From Bacteroidota bacterium (GTDB taxonomy: Bacteria > Bacteroidota > Bacteroidia > UBA7662 > CANHCV01), in assembly GCA_027488715.1 (NCBI GenBank), contig JAIYBD010000254.1, positions 1 through 9,146 of the forward strand: a stretch of DNA of 9,146 nt. The letters are read 5' to 3'. The notes under the pieces are model-generated. The model was not told where the DNA came from, searched no databases, and saw only the letters and a program-made list of their open reading frames with translations. Shown in pieces: positions 1 to 7,515 of this stretch. Within the stretch, counting starts at the first letter, position 1, and each line of letters opens with the position of its first letter. The position numbers and the translations under genes are program-made.

Positions 1-51
1 AACGGAATCTCCAGAACAAATGAGTTTCGAAGAACCGGCATTAGCTTGGGG
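1..51 (-). other. Beginning of a PKD-like domain in the giant protein (cut by window edge)
   Basis: Residues 2051-2067 read PQANAGSSKLICSGDSV. From family knowledge, the pattern A-x-AG-x-x-x-x-IC-x-G-x-SV opens the PKD-like Ig-fold repeats common in Bacteroidota gliding and type IX-exported proteins. The Kre9-like pattern stops just before it, so a different domain type starts here. Only 17 residues are visible, so the assignment rests on the motif alone. Confidence 0.6.
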
Positions 52-3000
52 AGCTACCAATCGAAGGGTTCCGTTGCAAATGTCGTAAATCTGTGAATTG
101 GAGATATCCCTTACCCGAATGAGATAATTATTTGAATTAAGGTTAGGAACAGTCCAGTTATACGATCCAACGTTAGGTTGATTGGTTGCTAATGCAACCC
201 AGGATGTTCCTGCATTGGCCGAATATTCCAAAACAACGTTTCCTACGGTACCACTAGCCGTCCAAGAAATAGGAACAACTTGGCAAGCCAAATAGGTATT
301 TCCGCCGATTGGATTATTCAAGGTTAGCGCATTGGGAACTTGAGCAATGGAGAATGAAATGGAGGTAAGCGATTGCTTACAGGTATTTTGAAAATCGGTA
401 ATTCGAATTAAAGCAGAAGTACTGGCAATGTTGGGAACGGTCCAAGCAAACGTATTATTTCCGATGAAGGTATTTGCAGCGATGATGGTCCATGTAGAAC
501 CATTATTAAGTGAATACTCAATGTTGTAATAATCGGAAGTCAACGTATCCCACCAAGTAATATTTCGAATTGTACCGCCAACGAATACGCCGCCGTAAGC
601 CGGCTCAATGAGACGAATGGCGGGGAATATGGTAAAGGCAGAATCGCTCACATCAAATTTGGCGGCATTGTTTGCATCAGAAACACGAACCAAACAAGAA
701 TTTCTACCATCCAAATTGGGAACCAACCAGTTGTAGTTAACCTCCATTGTGGCGAAGTACTGGCTAGCCGTAATCATATTCCAAGAAACTCCGTTATTCA
801 AAGAGTATTCCATTTTGATGTAATTGCTGGCCCCACCTCGATTGAAGGAAATGGTGGTAAAGGTACATCCTCCCACGAATTCCATTCCATCTGGAGCGGT
901 AACCGTAATGGGTTTACGAATGGTAAACACGGCATTCGAAACATCGGTAACGGAAGGATTGTTGTAATCGCTAATTCGAATGAGGGCTTGGTTCGTATAA
1001 ACGGCCGGAATGGAACTCCACAAATAACTTCCAGTGTTGTTCGTTGCATTCACAATGGTTGTCCAAATTCTTCCACTGTCCAAAGAGTATTCAATTTTCG
1101 TAAACGATCCAGTAACATATTGAGAGGTCCAATAAATGTAGCTGGATGCTCCTGAATAAAAAACTTCTCCTCCATTTGGGGTAGTAACGGTGTACGTTGG
1201 AATTCCCGGTAAAATGGTAAAGAAGATGTTATTGATTGCTTGTTTACACGTGTTACTGAAATCACTCACGCGTATAACCGCTTGGGAAGTAGGTAAATTG
1301 GGAATCAACCATGCGTAAGAAGTCCCATAAACGCTTGTGGTAATGGTATTCCAGTTTACGCCTCCATTGGTGGAATATTCCAACGTATATCTTCCAGAAA
1401 CAGAATTATTCCCAGCCCAACTGATGGTTTGGTACGTTCCGGCCCTCCATTGTTCCCCTCCCAATGGGGCATTCAACGCGATGGCATAATCGGGAACAAT
1501 CGTAAATGGAACATCGGTTACGTCAAAACGGGAAGGAACATTCGGATCGCTAACGCGGATCAATGCATTGGAGGATGCCTGATTTGGAACTTGCCAATAA
1601 TAACTAGCACTTGTACCATAACCGGTGTAGGTATTGGCAGAAATTACATTCCAAGTACTTCCGTTGTCAATCGAATAATCCAATTTTACATAACCCAACG
1701 CCGAACTTTTGTTGAAGTAAAGGTACTGGTAGGAACAACCCTGCCAACTTTGACCGCCATTCGGTGTAGTTACCGTAAAGTAAGGGTAAATGGTAAAGGT
1801 GTTGTTTGATGTATCGGCAATTTGTGGGAAGGATGTTAGGCTGATTCGCACCAATGCCTGGGTGGTTGGAGCATCAGGAACGGTCCAAGAATAATTAAAG
1901 GTAGAACTCGAAATACTTGAAGAAATGGTCGTCCAATTGGAGCCACCATTGGTGCTGTATTCCAATTTGATATTGCTGGTAGGTAAATAACTGGATGTCC
2001 ATGAAATGGAAACAGCAGTTCCCGGAAATAATCCTTCACCTCCGTTAGGATAATTAACCCTTAGGGTTGGAGTGGCCGCAGTAATGGAGAAAGACTGATC
2101 GGAAACGGCATTTTTACACGTGTTGAAATAATCCGTAATCCTTACCCTAGCTGTGGTTGTAGGAGTATTCGGCAATAACCAAAAATAAGATGTATTGTAG
2201 GTTGAACTGGTTAATAAGGTCCAAGTTAGCCCATTATTGATGGAATACTCTACCCGATACCTTCCTGAAACGCTAGCATTTCCAGCCCAGGTAATGTTTT
2301 GGTATGTTCCACCCTGCCAGATTTCGCCCCCATTCGGGGTATTTAAAACAATGGAAGAATCCCCTCGAACAACGATGGGATAATCTGTAACATCTAAACG
2401 AGTCGTTGGGTTATTTACATCACTAACTCTTAAAAACAAATTATTGGTAAACAAACTTGGAACCGCCCAAAGAATAGAAGCTGACGTACTTCCTCCTACA
2501 TAATAACTACTACTAAAGGTTGTCCAAGTTGCCATGCTATCTGTAGAATAATCCACCTTTACAGAAGTAATAACGGGACTTTTTTCAAAGTAAATGTATT
2601 GATTCGAGCAAGAAGGATAAGAAAGACCTGGAGTTATTGGAGATGTAATGGTTAAGAACGGACGAATGGTGAAAACGGCATTGGATGTATCCATCACATT
2701 GGGCAAAGAAGAAGAGGATATTCGAACCAAAGCTCTAGTGGTAGGGATATTGGGAACAGACCAATTGTAAAAACCAGTGCTTAAACTGGTATTGGTAACA
2801 ATGGTTGTCCAATTGGCTCCACTATCGGTGGAGTATTCCAGTTTAACAAAACTTCCCGGCACATAGTTGTTCGACCAATAGATGCCCACGGCTGTGCCTG
2901 GATACAACTGCTCTCCACCATTCGGTGATGAAATGAACAATTGAGGAGTAGCGGCTGTTATGGTAAAATTCTGAGCTGAAACCGCATTTTTACAGCTATT

Positions 3001-6000
3001 GAAAAAATCTGTCACCCTAATTTTTGCCGAAGTAGTTGGCAAGTTTGGAACCAGCCAATAAAACGAGTTATTGTAGGTAGAGGTGGTAATACTGGTCCAC
3101 GTTGTTCCACCATTAATGGAATACTCCAACGAATAACGTCCAGAAACAGATGTATTTCCTGCCCAACTGATGGTTTGGTAGGTCCCTCCCTGCCACGTTT
3201 CTCCACCATTGGGCGAATTGATCACAATACTCTGATCGCCCAAAATTTGAAATACAGCGTCGCTTACATCAAAACGAGAGGGAGCACTTGGATCAGAAAC
3301 GCGAATCAAGGCATTGTTGGTGGCCAGGTTGGGAACCGGACTCCAATAAAAACTTCCGCTGTTCCCAAACCCAACATAGGTATTGGCGGTAATCACATTC
3401 CAAGTTAAACCACTATCCAACGAATAATCCAATTTTACACTTCCAATGGCACTCGATTTATTGAAGTAGATGTATTGGTTAGAACAACCCTGCCACGATT
3501 GTCCACCATTCGGGGTGGTTACCGTAAAATACGGAATAACTGTAAACGTAGCATTGGACGTATCGGCTATTGATGGAAACGATGTTAATGAAACCTTCAC
3601 CAACATGCGCGAAGAATTCGCGTTGGGAACGGTCCAAGCGAAGCTCGTGGCGGTGCTGGAAACAACAGAAGATAAAACGGTCCAACTGGCACCGCTATCA
3701 GCAGAATATTCAATCTTGAAATTGGATGCGGGCAAATAAAGTCCGTACCAAGAAATAGAAACCGAGGAACCGGGCGACAATTGCTCTCCCCCGTTCGGAT
3801 AAGTTACATATAACTGCGGTGTGGCAGCAGTAATGGTAAAATTCTGAGCTGAAACCGCATTTTTGCAGGAATTGAAATAATCCGATACTCGAATTCTTGC
3901 CGAAGTAGTTGGCAAATTGGGCAACAACCAGTTAAATGAAGTACTATAGGTTGATGAAGTTATAGTAGTCCAAGTTGTTCCACCATTGATGGAATATTCC
4001 ACGGTGTACCTTCCTGAAACAGAAGTGTTTCCTGCCCAGCTGATGGTTTGGTAGGTCCCTCCTTGCCAGGTTTCTCCTCCATTGGGAGAATTAAGAACAA
4101 TACTTTGATCTCCAACCATTTGAAAAACGACATCACTAATGTCGAATCTTGAAGGGACATTCACATCAGAAACGCGAATCAACGCATTATTCGAAGGAGC
4201 ATTGGGCAGTGGACTCCAATAATAGCTTCCGGTTGTTCCATATCCAACATAGGTATTTGCGATGATGGGTAACCAAGTCCTTCCGCTATCCAATGAATAG
4301 TCCAATTTAACGGATCCAATTGCACTTGATTTGTTGAAATAAATGTACTGACTTGAGCAACCTTGCCACGATTGACCACCGTTCGGAGTAGTTATCGTAA
4401 AAAATGGAGTAATCGTAAATGTTGCATTGGACGTATCCATCACTTGGGTTTGGGTAGTCGAAGAAACCCGTACCCAAGCCCGATTCGTGGGAATATTGGG
4501 AACCGTCCAAGCATATGAACCTGCTGTTAAACTGGTATTTCCGATGATGGTCGTCCAATTGACTCCACTATCCACCGAATATTCCAATTTCACAAAGCTT
4601 CCCGAAAGGTAATTGCTATTCCAGGAAATGGAAACCGAGGAGCCGGGCGACAACTGCTCTCCACCATTGGGATAGGTTAAATACAACTGCGGGGTGGCGG
4701 GCGTAATAGTAAACGGTGCTGGAGAAACGGTGTTTTTACAGGTATTGTTGTAATCCTCTACCCGAATCAAGGCTCCAGAAGAAGGTAGATTCGGAACCAA
4801 CCATGAGTAAGAATTAGAATAGGTACTTCCAATAATGGTGGTCCATGTTTGTCCATTGTTGGTGCTGTAATACACCGAATACCTTCCAGAAACGGTATTA
4901 TTCCCGGCCCAACTGATCACTTGGGTGGTTCCGCCTTGCCAAACCTCACCACCAATGGGTGAATTCAAAACAATACTGGTATCTCCAACGATGGTAAAAT
5001 CGTTATCAGAAATGTCAAAACGCGTGGCATTGTTCGGATCCGAAACCCGAATTCTAGCCGTAGTCGAGGGTAAATCTGGCACACTCCACAAGTAACTACC
5101 CGTGGTACCAAAGCCTGTGTAATATGCGCTAGAAATCAATAACCATGATTGTCCGCTATTCAGGGAGTACTCTAGTTTAACCGAACTAATAGAAGCACTT
5201 TTATTAAAAGTGATGTATTGGTTGGTACATGCATTCCATGAAATTCTAGATGCATTTGGGGTGGTAATTGTAAAAAATGGAGGGATTGTAAATACACCTG
5301 AATACCCCACCACATTGGTATCGTTCGTTGCAGCCACCTTGATTATCGCTCGATTCGATGGCGTATTGGGAATCATCCATGTTGGAACATTTCCTCCACT
5401 GACACCTGTTGTATAGCCGGAATACAATCTAGACCAGGTCATTCCGCTATCCAACGAAATAGAAATATGAACCGTGTTGGAAAGTAGATAAGAATTGGAC
5501 CATGAAATGGTTTGCCCTGTTCCAATAGTCCAAACAGCCCCTTGCCAAGGAGCATTTACTGTAATGTTTGGCGTTGCTGCCGTGATGGTAAACAGATTAT
5601 CGGAAACATCTCCTCGGCAGGTACTATTGATGTCTCTCACACGAATCATGGCCGTGGTGGATGGTGTATTCGGTACCAACCAATAATAAGAATTGTTGGT
5701 TGTGGTTGCTATAGAAGTCCACGTTACCCCTGCATTGGTCGAATACTCAACTTGGTAAGTACTTGATCCAGAACTAACCACCCAAGAAATATTTTGATAA
5801 GTACCTCCTTGCCATACTTCACCACCATTGGGACTATTTAATACCAAGGCCGGGGTAATGGTAAAAACCGTGTTACTTTGGTCAATGATGTTGGTATCTA
5901 CAGCATCCCTTACTCGAATCAAGGCTTGACTTGTGCTGATATTGGGGACTGTCCAGGTAAAAACACCCCCATTGTACTGAATGTTCGTAGCCAAAGAAGC

Positions 6001-6201
6001 CCATGAAGTTCCATTGTTAACCGAATAATCGATATAAAAATAATTGGAGGTCCCGGTCGCTGTCCAACGGATGTTGTAGTTACTGCATCCTGCCAAAGTT
6101 TCCCCACCGTTGGGAGCCAAAACTGTAATGTTTTGCGTAAAACCAGTGGAGAAAAATAAAAATGATAGAAAAAATGCAAAGACAATGGAAAAATGTCTCA
6201 T
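1..6201 (-). CDS. Giant secreted repeat protein with 21 Ig-like/Kre9-KNH-like domains (3' end beyond window)
   Basis: I read the frame codon by codon from the ATG at 6201 to position 1: 2067 codons, no stop, and the C-terminus lies outside the window. Residues 1-22 are a signal peptide. Residues 24 to about 2050 are 21 tandem domains with the pattern PNGGE-x-W-x-x-G, then I-x-W, YS-x-N/D-G-G-x-x-W, W-x-VPN, A-x-IRV-x-D and FTI. From family knowledge this pattern resembles bacterial copies of the Ser/Thr-rich Kre9/KNH-type beta-sandwich seen in long Bacteroidota surface proteins; I could not run a profile search. From residue 2051 the sequence changes to a PKD-like start. I infer a cell-surface or released adhesin/structural protein, probably type IX-secreted, but the diagnostic C-terminal sorting domain would be off the window. 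No catalytic motif is visible. There is no Shine-Dalgarno; the other upstream ATG nearby is out of frame. Confidence 0.93.
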   Translation of the reverse strand, partial: MRHFSIVFAFFLSFLFFSTGFTQNITVLAPNGGETLAGCSNYNIRWTATGTSNYFYIDYSVNNGTSWASLATNIQYNGGVFTWTVPNISTSQALIRVRDAVDTNIIDQSNTVFTITPALVLNSPNGGEVWQGGTYQNISWVVSSGSSTYQVEYSTNAGVTWTSIATTTNNSYYWLVPNTPSTTAMIRVRDINSTCRGDVSDNLFTITAATPNITVNAPWQGAVWTIGTGQTISWSNSYLLSNTVHISISLDSGMTWSRLYSGYTTGVSGGNVPTWMIPNTPSNRAIIKVAATNDTNVVGYSGVFTIPPFFTITTPNASRISWNACTNQYITFNKSASISSVKLEYSLNSGQSWLLISSAYYTGFGTTGSYLWSVPDLPSTTARIRVSDPNNATRFDISDNDFTIVGDTSIVLNSPIGGEVWQGGTTQVISWAGNNTVSGRYSVYYSTNNGQTWTTIIGSTYSNSYSWLVPNLPSSGALIRVEDYNNTCKNTVSPAPFTITPATPQLYLTYPNGGEQLSPGSSVSISWNSNYLSGSFVKLEYSVDSGVNWTTIIGNTSLTAGSYAWTVPNIPTNRAWVRVSSTTQTQVMDTSNATFTITPFFTITTPNGGQSWQGCSSQYIYFNKSSAIGSVKLDYSLDSGRTWLPIIANTYVGYGTTGSYYWSPLPNAPSNNALIRVSDVNVPSRFDISDVVFQMVGDQSIVLNSPNGGETWQGGTYQTISWAGNTSVSGRYTVEYSINGGTTWTTITSSTYSTSFNWLLPNLPTTSARIRVSDYFNSCKNAVSAQNFTITAATPQLYVTYPNGGEQLSPGSSVSISWYGLYLPASNFKIEYSADSGASWTVLSSVVSSTATSFAWTVPNANSSRMLVKVSLTSFPSIADTSNATFTVIPYFTVTTPNGGQSWQGCSNQYIYFNKSSAIGSVKLDYSLDSGLTWNVITANTYVGFGNSGSFYWSPVPNLATNNALIRVSDPSAPSRFDVSDAVFQILGDQSIVINSPNGGETWQGGTYQTISWAGNTSVSGRYSLEYSINGGTTWTSITTSTYNNSFYWLVPNLPTTSAKIRVTDFFNSCKNAVSAQNFTITAATPQLFISSPNGGEQLYPGTAVGIYWSNNYVPGSFVKLEYSTDSGANWTTIVTNTSLSTGFYNWSVPNIPTTRALVRISSSSLPNVMDTSNAVFTIRPFLTITSPITPGLSYPSCSNQYIYFEKSPVITSVKVDYSTDSMATWTTFSSSYYVGGSTSASILWAVPSLFTNNLFLRVSDVNNPTTRLDVTDYPIVVRGDSSIVLNTPNGGEIWQGGTYQNITWAGNASVSGRYRVEYSINNGLTWTLLTSSTYNTSYFWLLPNTPTTTARVRITDYFNTCKNAVSDQSFSITAATPTLRVNYPNGGEGLFPGTAVSISWTSSYLPTSNIKLEYSTNGGSNWTTISSSISSSTFNYSWTVPDAPTTQALVRISLTSFPQIADTSNNTFTIYPYFTVTTPNGGQSWQGCSYQYLYFNKSSALGYVKLDYSIDNGSTWNVISANTYTGYGTSASYYWQVPNQASSNALIRVSDPNVPSRFDVTDVPFTIVPDYAIALNAPLGGEQWRAGTYQTISWAGNNSVSGRYTLEYSTNGGVNWNTITTSVYGTSYAWLIPNLPTSQAVIRVSDFSNTCKQAINNIFFTILPGIPTYTVTTPNGGEVFYSGASSYIYWTSQYVTGSFTKIEYSLDSGRIWTTIVNATNNTGSYLWSSIPAVYTNQALIRISDYNNPSVTDVSNAVFTIRKPITVTAPDGMEFVGGCTFTTISFNRGGASNYIKMEYSLNNGVSWNMITASQYFATMEVNYNWLVPNLDGRNSCLVRVSDANNAAKFDVSDSAFTIFPAIRLIEPAYGGVFVGGTIRNITWWDTLTSDYYNIEYSLNNGSTWTIIAANTFIGNNTFAWTVPNIASTSALIRITDFQNTCKQSLTSISFSIAQVPNALTLNNPIGGNTYLACQVVPISWTASGTVGNVVLEYSANAGTSWVALATNQPNVGSYNWTVPNLNSNNYLIRVRDISNSQIYDICNGTLRLVAPQANAGSSKLICSGDSV
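52..909 (-). repeat. Terminal block C-A-C with no B domain
   Basis: Residues 1765 to about 2050. The first domain is class C-like (Cys1779 in VGGCTF, plus an unusual Cys1836). The second is class A-like (DFQNTCKQ, Cys1941). The third resembles class C and domain 1 (Cys1973 in YLACQ, WTASGT, YSANAGTSW, ALATN) and has a second cysteine, Cys2042. The gap from Cys1941 to Cys1973 is 32 residues, against 127-130 at every earlier A-to-C step, so a B domain of about 95 residues is absent here. Confidence 0.75.
910..1782 (-). repeat. Super-repeat unit 6 (C-A-B)
   Basis: Residues 1474-1764, 291 residues. Cysteines are at 1489 and 1652. The C domain is close to consensus. The A domain has APLGGEQWRAG and TCKQAI in place of TCKNAV. 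The B domain begins to diverge (TTPNGGEVFYSG, and a DYNNPSVTDVSNAVFTI end). Confidence 0.8.
1783..2658 (-). repeat. Super-repeat unit 5 (C-A-B)
   Basis: Residues 1182-1473. Cysteines are at 1198 and 1362. The C domain is degenerate: the PNGGQSWQG stretch is replaced by PITPGLSYPS, although the cysteine and the following SNQYIYF are kept. The A and B domains are regular. Confidence 0.8.
2659..3531 (-). repeat. Super-repeat unit 4 (C-A-B), central consensus copy
   Basis: Residues 891-1181, 291 residues, the same length as unit 3. Cysteines are at 906 and 1070. The join from A to B (AVSAQNFTITAATPQL) is identical to that in unit 3, and the DNA is also nearly identical there, around positions 2969-2996 and 3840-3867. 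Confidence 0.85.
3532..4404 (-). repeat. Super-repeat unit 3 (C-A-B), central consensus copy
   Basis: Residues 600-890, 291 residues. Cysteines are at 615 and 779. All three domains carry the full signature. Its A domain differs from that of unit 4 at only 12 of 95 residues by my alignment, which makes these two the closest pair I noticed. Confidence 0.85.
4405..5280 (-). repeat. Super-repeat unit 2 (C-A-B)
   Basis: Residues 308-599. Cysteines are at 325 (C domain, NACTN) and 488 (A domain, NTCKN). The C domain has lost the GGE/GGQ of the signature (TTPNASRISW) but keeps QYITFNKSA. The A and B domains are close to the central consensus. Confidence 0.8.
5281..6132 (-). repeat. Super-repeat unit 1 (C-A-B), divergent N-terminal copy
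   Basis: Residues 24-307. The C domain carries Cys39 (LAGCSN), the A domain Cys195 (NSTCRG). The A domain lacks the AGN and VSGRY segments typical of later copies, and the B domain has APWQG in place of PNGGE. With the last block this is one of the most diverged copies, as expected for an array edge. Confidence 0.75.
6136..6201 (-). other. Sec signal peptide of the giant protein
   Basis: Residues 1-22 have a short basic start (MRH), a strongly hydrophobic Phe/Leu-rich core at about residues 4-17 and a polar end STGFT. Cleavage is most likely after Thr22, leaving Gln23 as the mature N-terminus, which is common in Bacteroidota exported proteins. There is no lipobox cysteine, so it is not a lipoprotein. 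This supports 6201 as the true start. Confidence 0.85.
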
Positions 6202-6222
6202 AAGGTTGATTTAGATTCATAC

Positions 6223-6249
6223 CAAATTTACGAATTAAATTCAAAACAA
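6223..6249 (-). promoter_or_regulatory. Candidate Bacteroidota-type promoter of the giant gene
   Basis: On the minus strand TAAATTTG (6230-6223) matches the Bacteroidota -7 element TAnnTTTG exactly. A TTG lies upstream at 6249-6247 with a 16-base spacer, slightly shorter than usual for the -33 element. Transcription would begin near 6217, leaving a leader of about 15 bases without a Shine-Dalgarno. It sits in the 75-bp gap after queA, which suggests the giant gene is transcribed independently. Confidence 0.45.
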
Positions 6250-6276
6250 CCTTAATCTATTGCGAAATATGACCAA

Positions 6277-7485
6277 TCAAGGCATCAATAAACTCCCGTC
6301 TCCAAAACTCAAAAATCGATAATCGTTTGCTAAGGCATGATCATAAATTTTTCTCCAATCCTCGCCAACCAAACTGGAAATGAGGAGGAGTAAGGTGCTT
6401 TGAGATTGGTGAAAATTGGTAATGATTCCTTTGGCTACCCGACATCGATACCCTGGTGCAATGATCAAAGCTGTAGGAACCGAAATTTGTTTAACCTTTT
6501 CTTTTTGCATCCACATTAAAAGTGACTGAAAAACGTCTCTAAACGGCCTATTTTCGTCAAAATCATAGGGAAACCACTGACTAAATGCTGGTCGTGCATT
6601 CGGGTCAAACATCCCTGTATCGCACATGGCACCAATCCAATACAAACTTTCGATCAATCGCAACGAGGTGGTGCCAACAGGAATGATGGGCCCATCGTAT
6701 TGAATCAGGTATTCCAACCAATCGGTTTTAATCGTAATAACTTCTTCATGCATTTGGTGATGGGCCATGGTTTCAGCCTTTACCGGCAAAAACGTTCCCG
6801 CTCCAACATGCAACGTTACTTCCATCGTTCGATGGCCCTGATTCTTCAATCTCCGTAACAAATCCGATGTAAAATGTAAACCAGCTGTAGGTGCAGCAAC
6901 AGCACCCATTTCCCGCGCAAACACCGTTTGATAGGCTTCCTCATCTTCCTTTGTAGCATTTCGCTTGATGTAAGGCGGCAAAGGGACCTTCCCAACCAAT
7001 TCTAAAATTTCAGAAAAAGCCATTTCCTTGGGGGTCCATTGGAAAGCAACTTCATGCGTACCATCTACAGCCCCCAAATAATGCGCTTCCAACTCCCAAC
7101 CATCACCCTTAATAACCGGTACCTCTCCTTTCCACTTCTTTAAATTCCCGATGAAACACCTCCACGTAACCACGCCTTGTTTTTGAAGCCCTTGTTCAAT
7201 GGAAACACCGGGAGGTGGCCCCAAACAAAATACCTCGATGCTAGCTCCATTTTGATTTTGAAACAAGATTCGCGCTGGCAAAACCCGCGAATTATTGAAA
7301 ATTAATAAGCTTTTTTCGGGAAGAAGCTCGGGCAACTCAAAGAAAACATGATCCTTGATTTCACCCGAAGCATAGTGCAAGAGTTTACTGGTATCACGAT
7401 TCTTTTGGGGGAATAGAGCAATTCGCTCTGAAGGAAGATCGTAAGAATAATCAGAGATCTTCAGAAATCTAGGGTCTTGGGACAT
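6277..7485 (-). CDS. queA: QueA, S-adenosylmethionine:tRNA ribosyltransferase-isomerase
   Basis: QueA transfers and isomerises the ribosyl group of S-adenosylmethionine onto 7-aminomethyl-7-deazaguanine in the tRNA wobble position, giving epoxyqueuosine; it is a cytoplasmic step of queuosine synthesis. The 402-residue product shows the family blocks in order: SDYSYDLPSERIALFP near the N-terminus, then FNNSRVLPARI, GKVPLPPYIKR, AAPTAGLHF (197-205), LHVGAGTF (225-232), VGTTSLR (270-276) and TNFHQSQSTLLLL (from 356). It is longer than the classic enzyme of about 350 residues and matches a longer form I know from Bacteroidota, which often sits beside a second copy; whether this form has the same activity is not certain. 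I chose the ATG at 7485. An in-frame ATG at 7539 would add 18 residues unlike the family and would run through the promoter element and palindrome. No Shine-Dalgarno is seen. Confidence 0.93.
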   Translation of the reverse strand: MSQDPRFLKISDYSYDLPSERIALFPQKNRDTSKLLHYASGEIKDHVFFELPELLPEKSLLIFNNSRVLPARILFQNQNGASIEVFCLGPPPGVSIEQGLQKQGVVTWRCFIGNLKKWKGEVPVIKGDGWELEAHYLGAVDGTHEVAFQWTPKEMAFSEILELVGKVPLPPYIKRNATKEDEEAYQTVFAREMGAVAAPTAGLHFTSDLLRRLKNQGHRTMEVTLHVGAGTFLPVKAETMAHHQMHEEVITIKTDWLEYLIQYDGPIIPVGTTSLRLIESLYWIGAMCDTGMFDPNARPAFSQWFPYDFDENRPFRDVFQSLLMWMQKEKVKQISVPTALIIAPGYRCRVAKGIITNFHQSQSTLLLLISSLVGEDWRKIYDHALANDYRFLSFGDGSLLMP

Positions 7486-7505
7486 CGACACAGGTTTTAA
7501 GGTCA

Positions 7506-7513
7506 CAAATTTA
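7506..7513 (-). promoter_or_regulatory. Candidate -7 element of the queA promoter
   Basis: Read on the minus strand this is TAAATTTG, an exact match to TAnnTTTG and identical to the element before the giant gene. It would place transcription start near 7500, about 15 bases before the ATG at 7485, the same geometry as for the giant gene. No convincing -33 TTG lies 17-23 bases upstream, which lowers confidence. Confidence 0.4.
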
Positions 7514-7515
7514 TT

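Larger units (their letters stand above)
52..6132 (-). repeat. Coding tandem array: 21 domains, (C-A-B)x6 followed by C-A-C
   Basis: Domain boundaries, in residues of the giant protein, are roughly 24, 117, 208, 308, 408, 504, 600, 699, 794, 891, 990, 1085, 1182, 1282, 1377, 1474, 1572, 1667, 1765, 1862 and 1955. Class C (about 99 residues) opens with FTVTTPNGGQSWQGC and has a NKSSA segment. Class A (about 95) has WQGGTYQ-x-ISWAGN, VSGRY and, near its end, DYFN-S/T-CKNAVS. Class B (about 97) has YPNGGEQL-x-PG, GSFVKLEYS and a DTSNATFTI end, and no cysteine. The same phrase returns at DNA level every 873 bp: gcccaactga at 3161 matches gcccagctga at 4034. Domain edges are my estimates, to within a few residues. 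Confidence 0.9.

Noticed and set aside
1429..1809. Plus-strand open frame of 126 codons opposite the giant gene, and similar ones at 3175-3408, 3470-3739, 5210-5416 and 5512-5766
   Set aside because: They are antisense to a fully open 2067-codon frame with clear domain repeats. They recur because the underlying DNA repeats, and their translations match no family pattern I know.
52..6132. CRISPR or other non-coding repeat array
   Set aside because: The repeat periods (about 285 bp and 873 bp) are multiples of three, diverge as coding sequence does, and encode conserved beta-sandwich signatures. There are no short identical repeats with unique spacers.
798..6185. Short minus-strand frames (for example 798-1049, 1050-1265, 1836-2039, 3012-3209 and 5919-6185) that might suggest a broken gene with frameshifts
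   Set aside because: They are in other frames. The frame starting at 6201 was read through every codon to position 1 without a stop, so no frameshift is needed.
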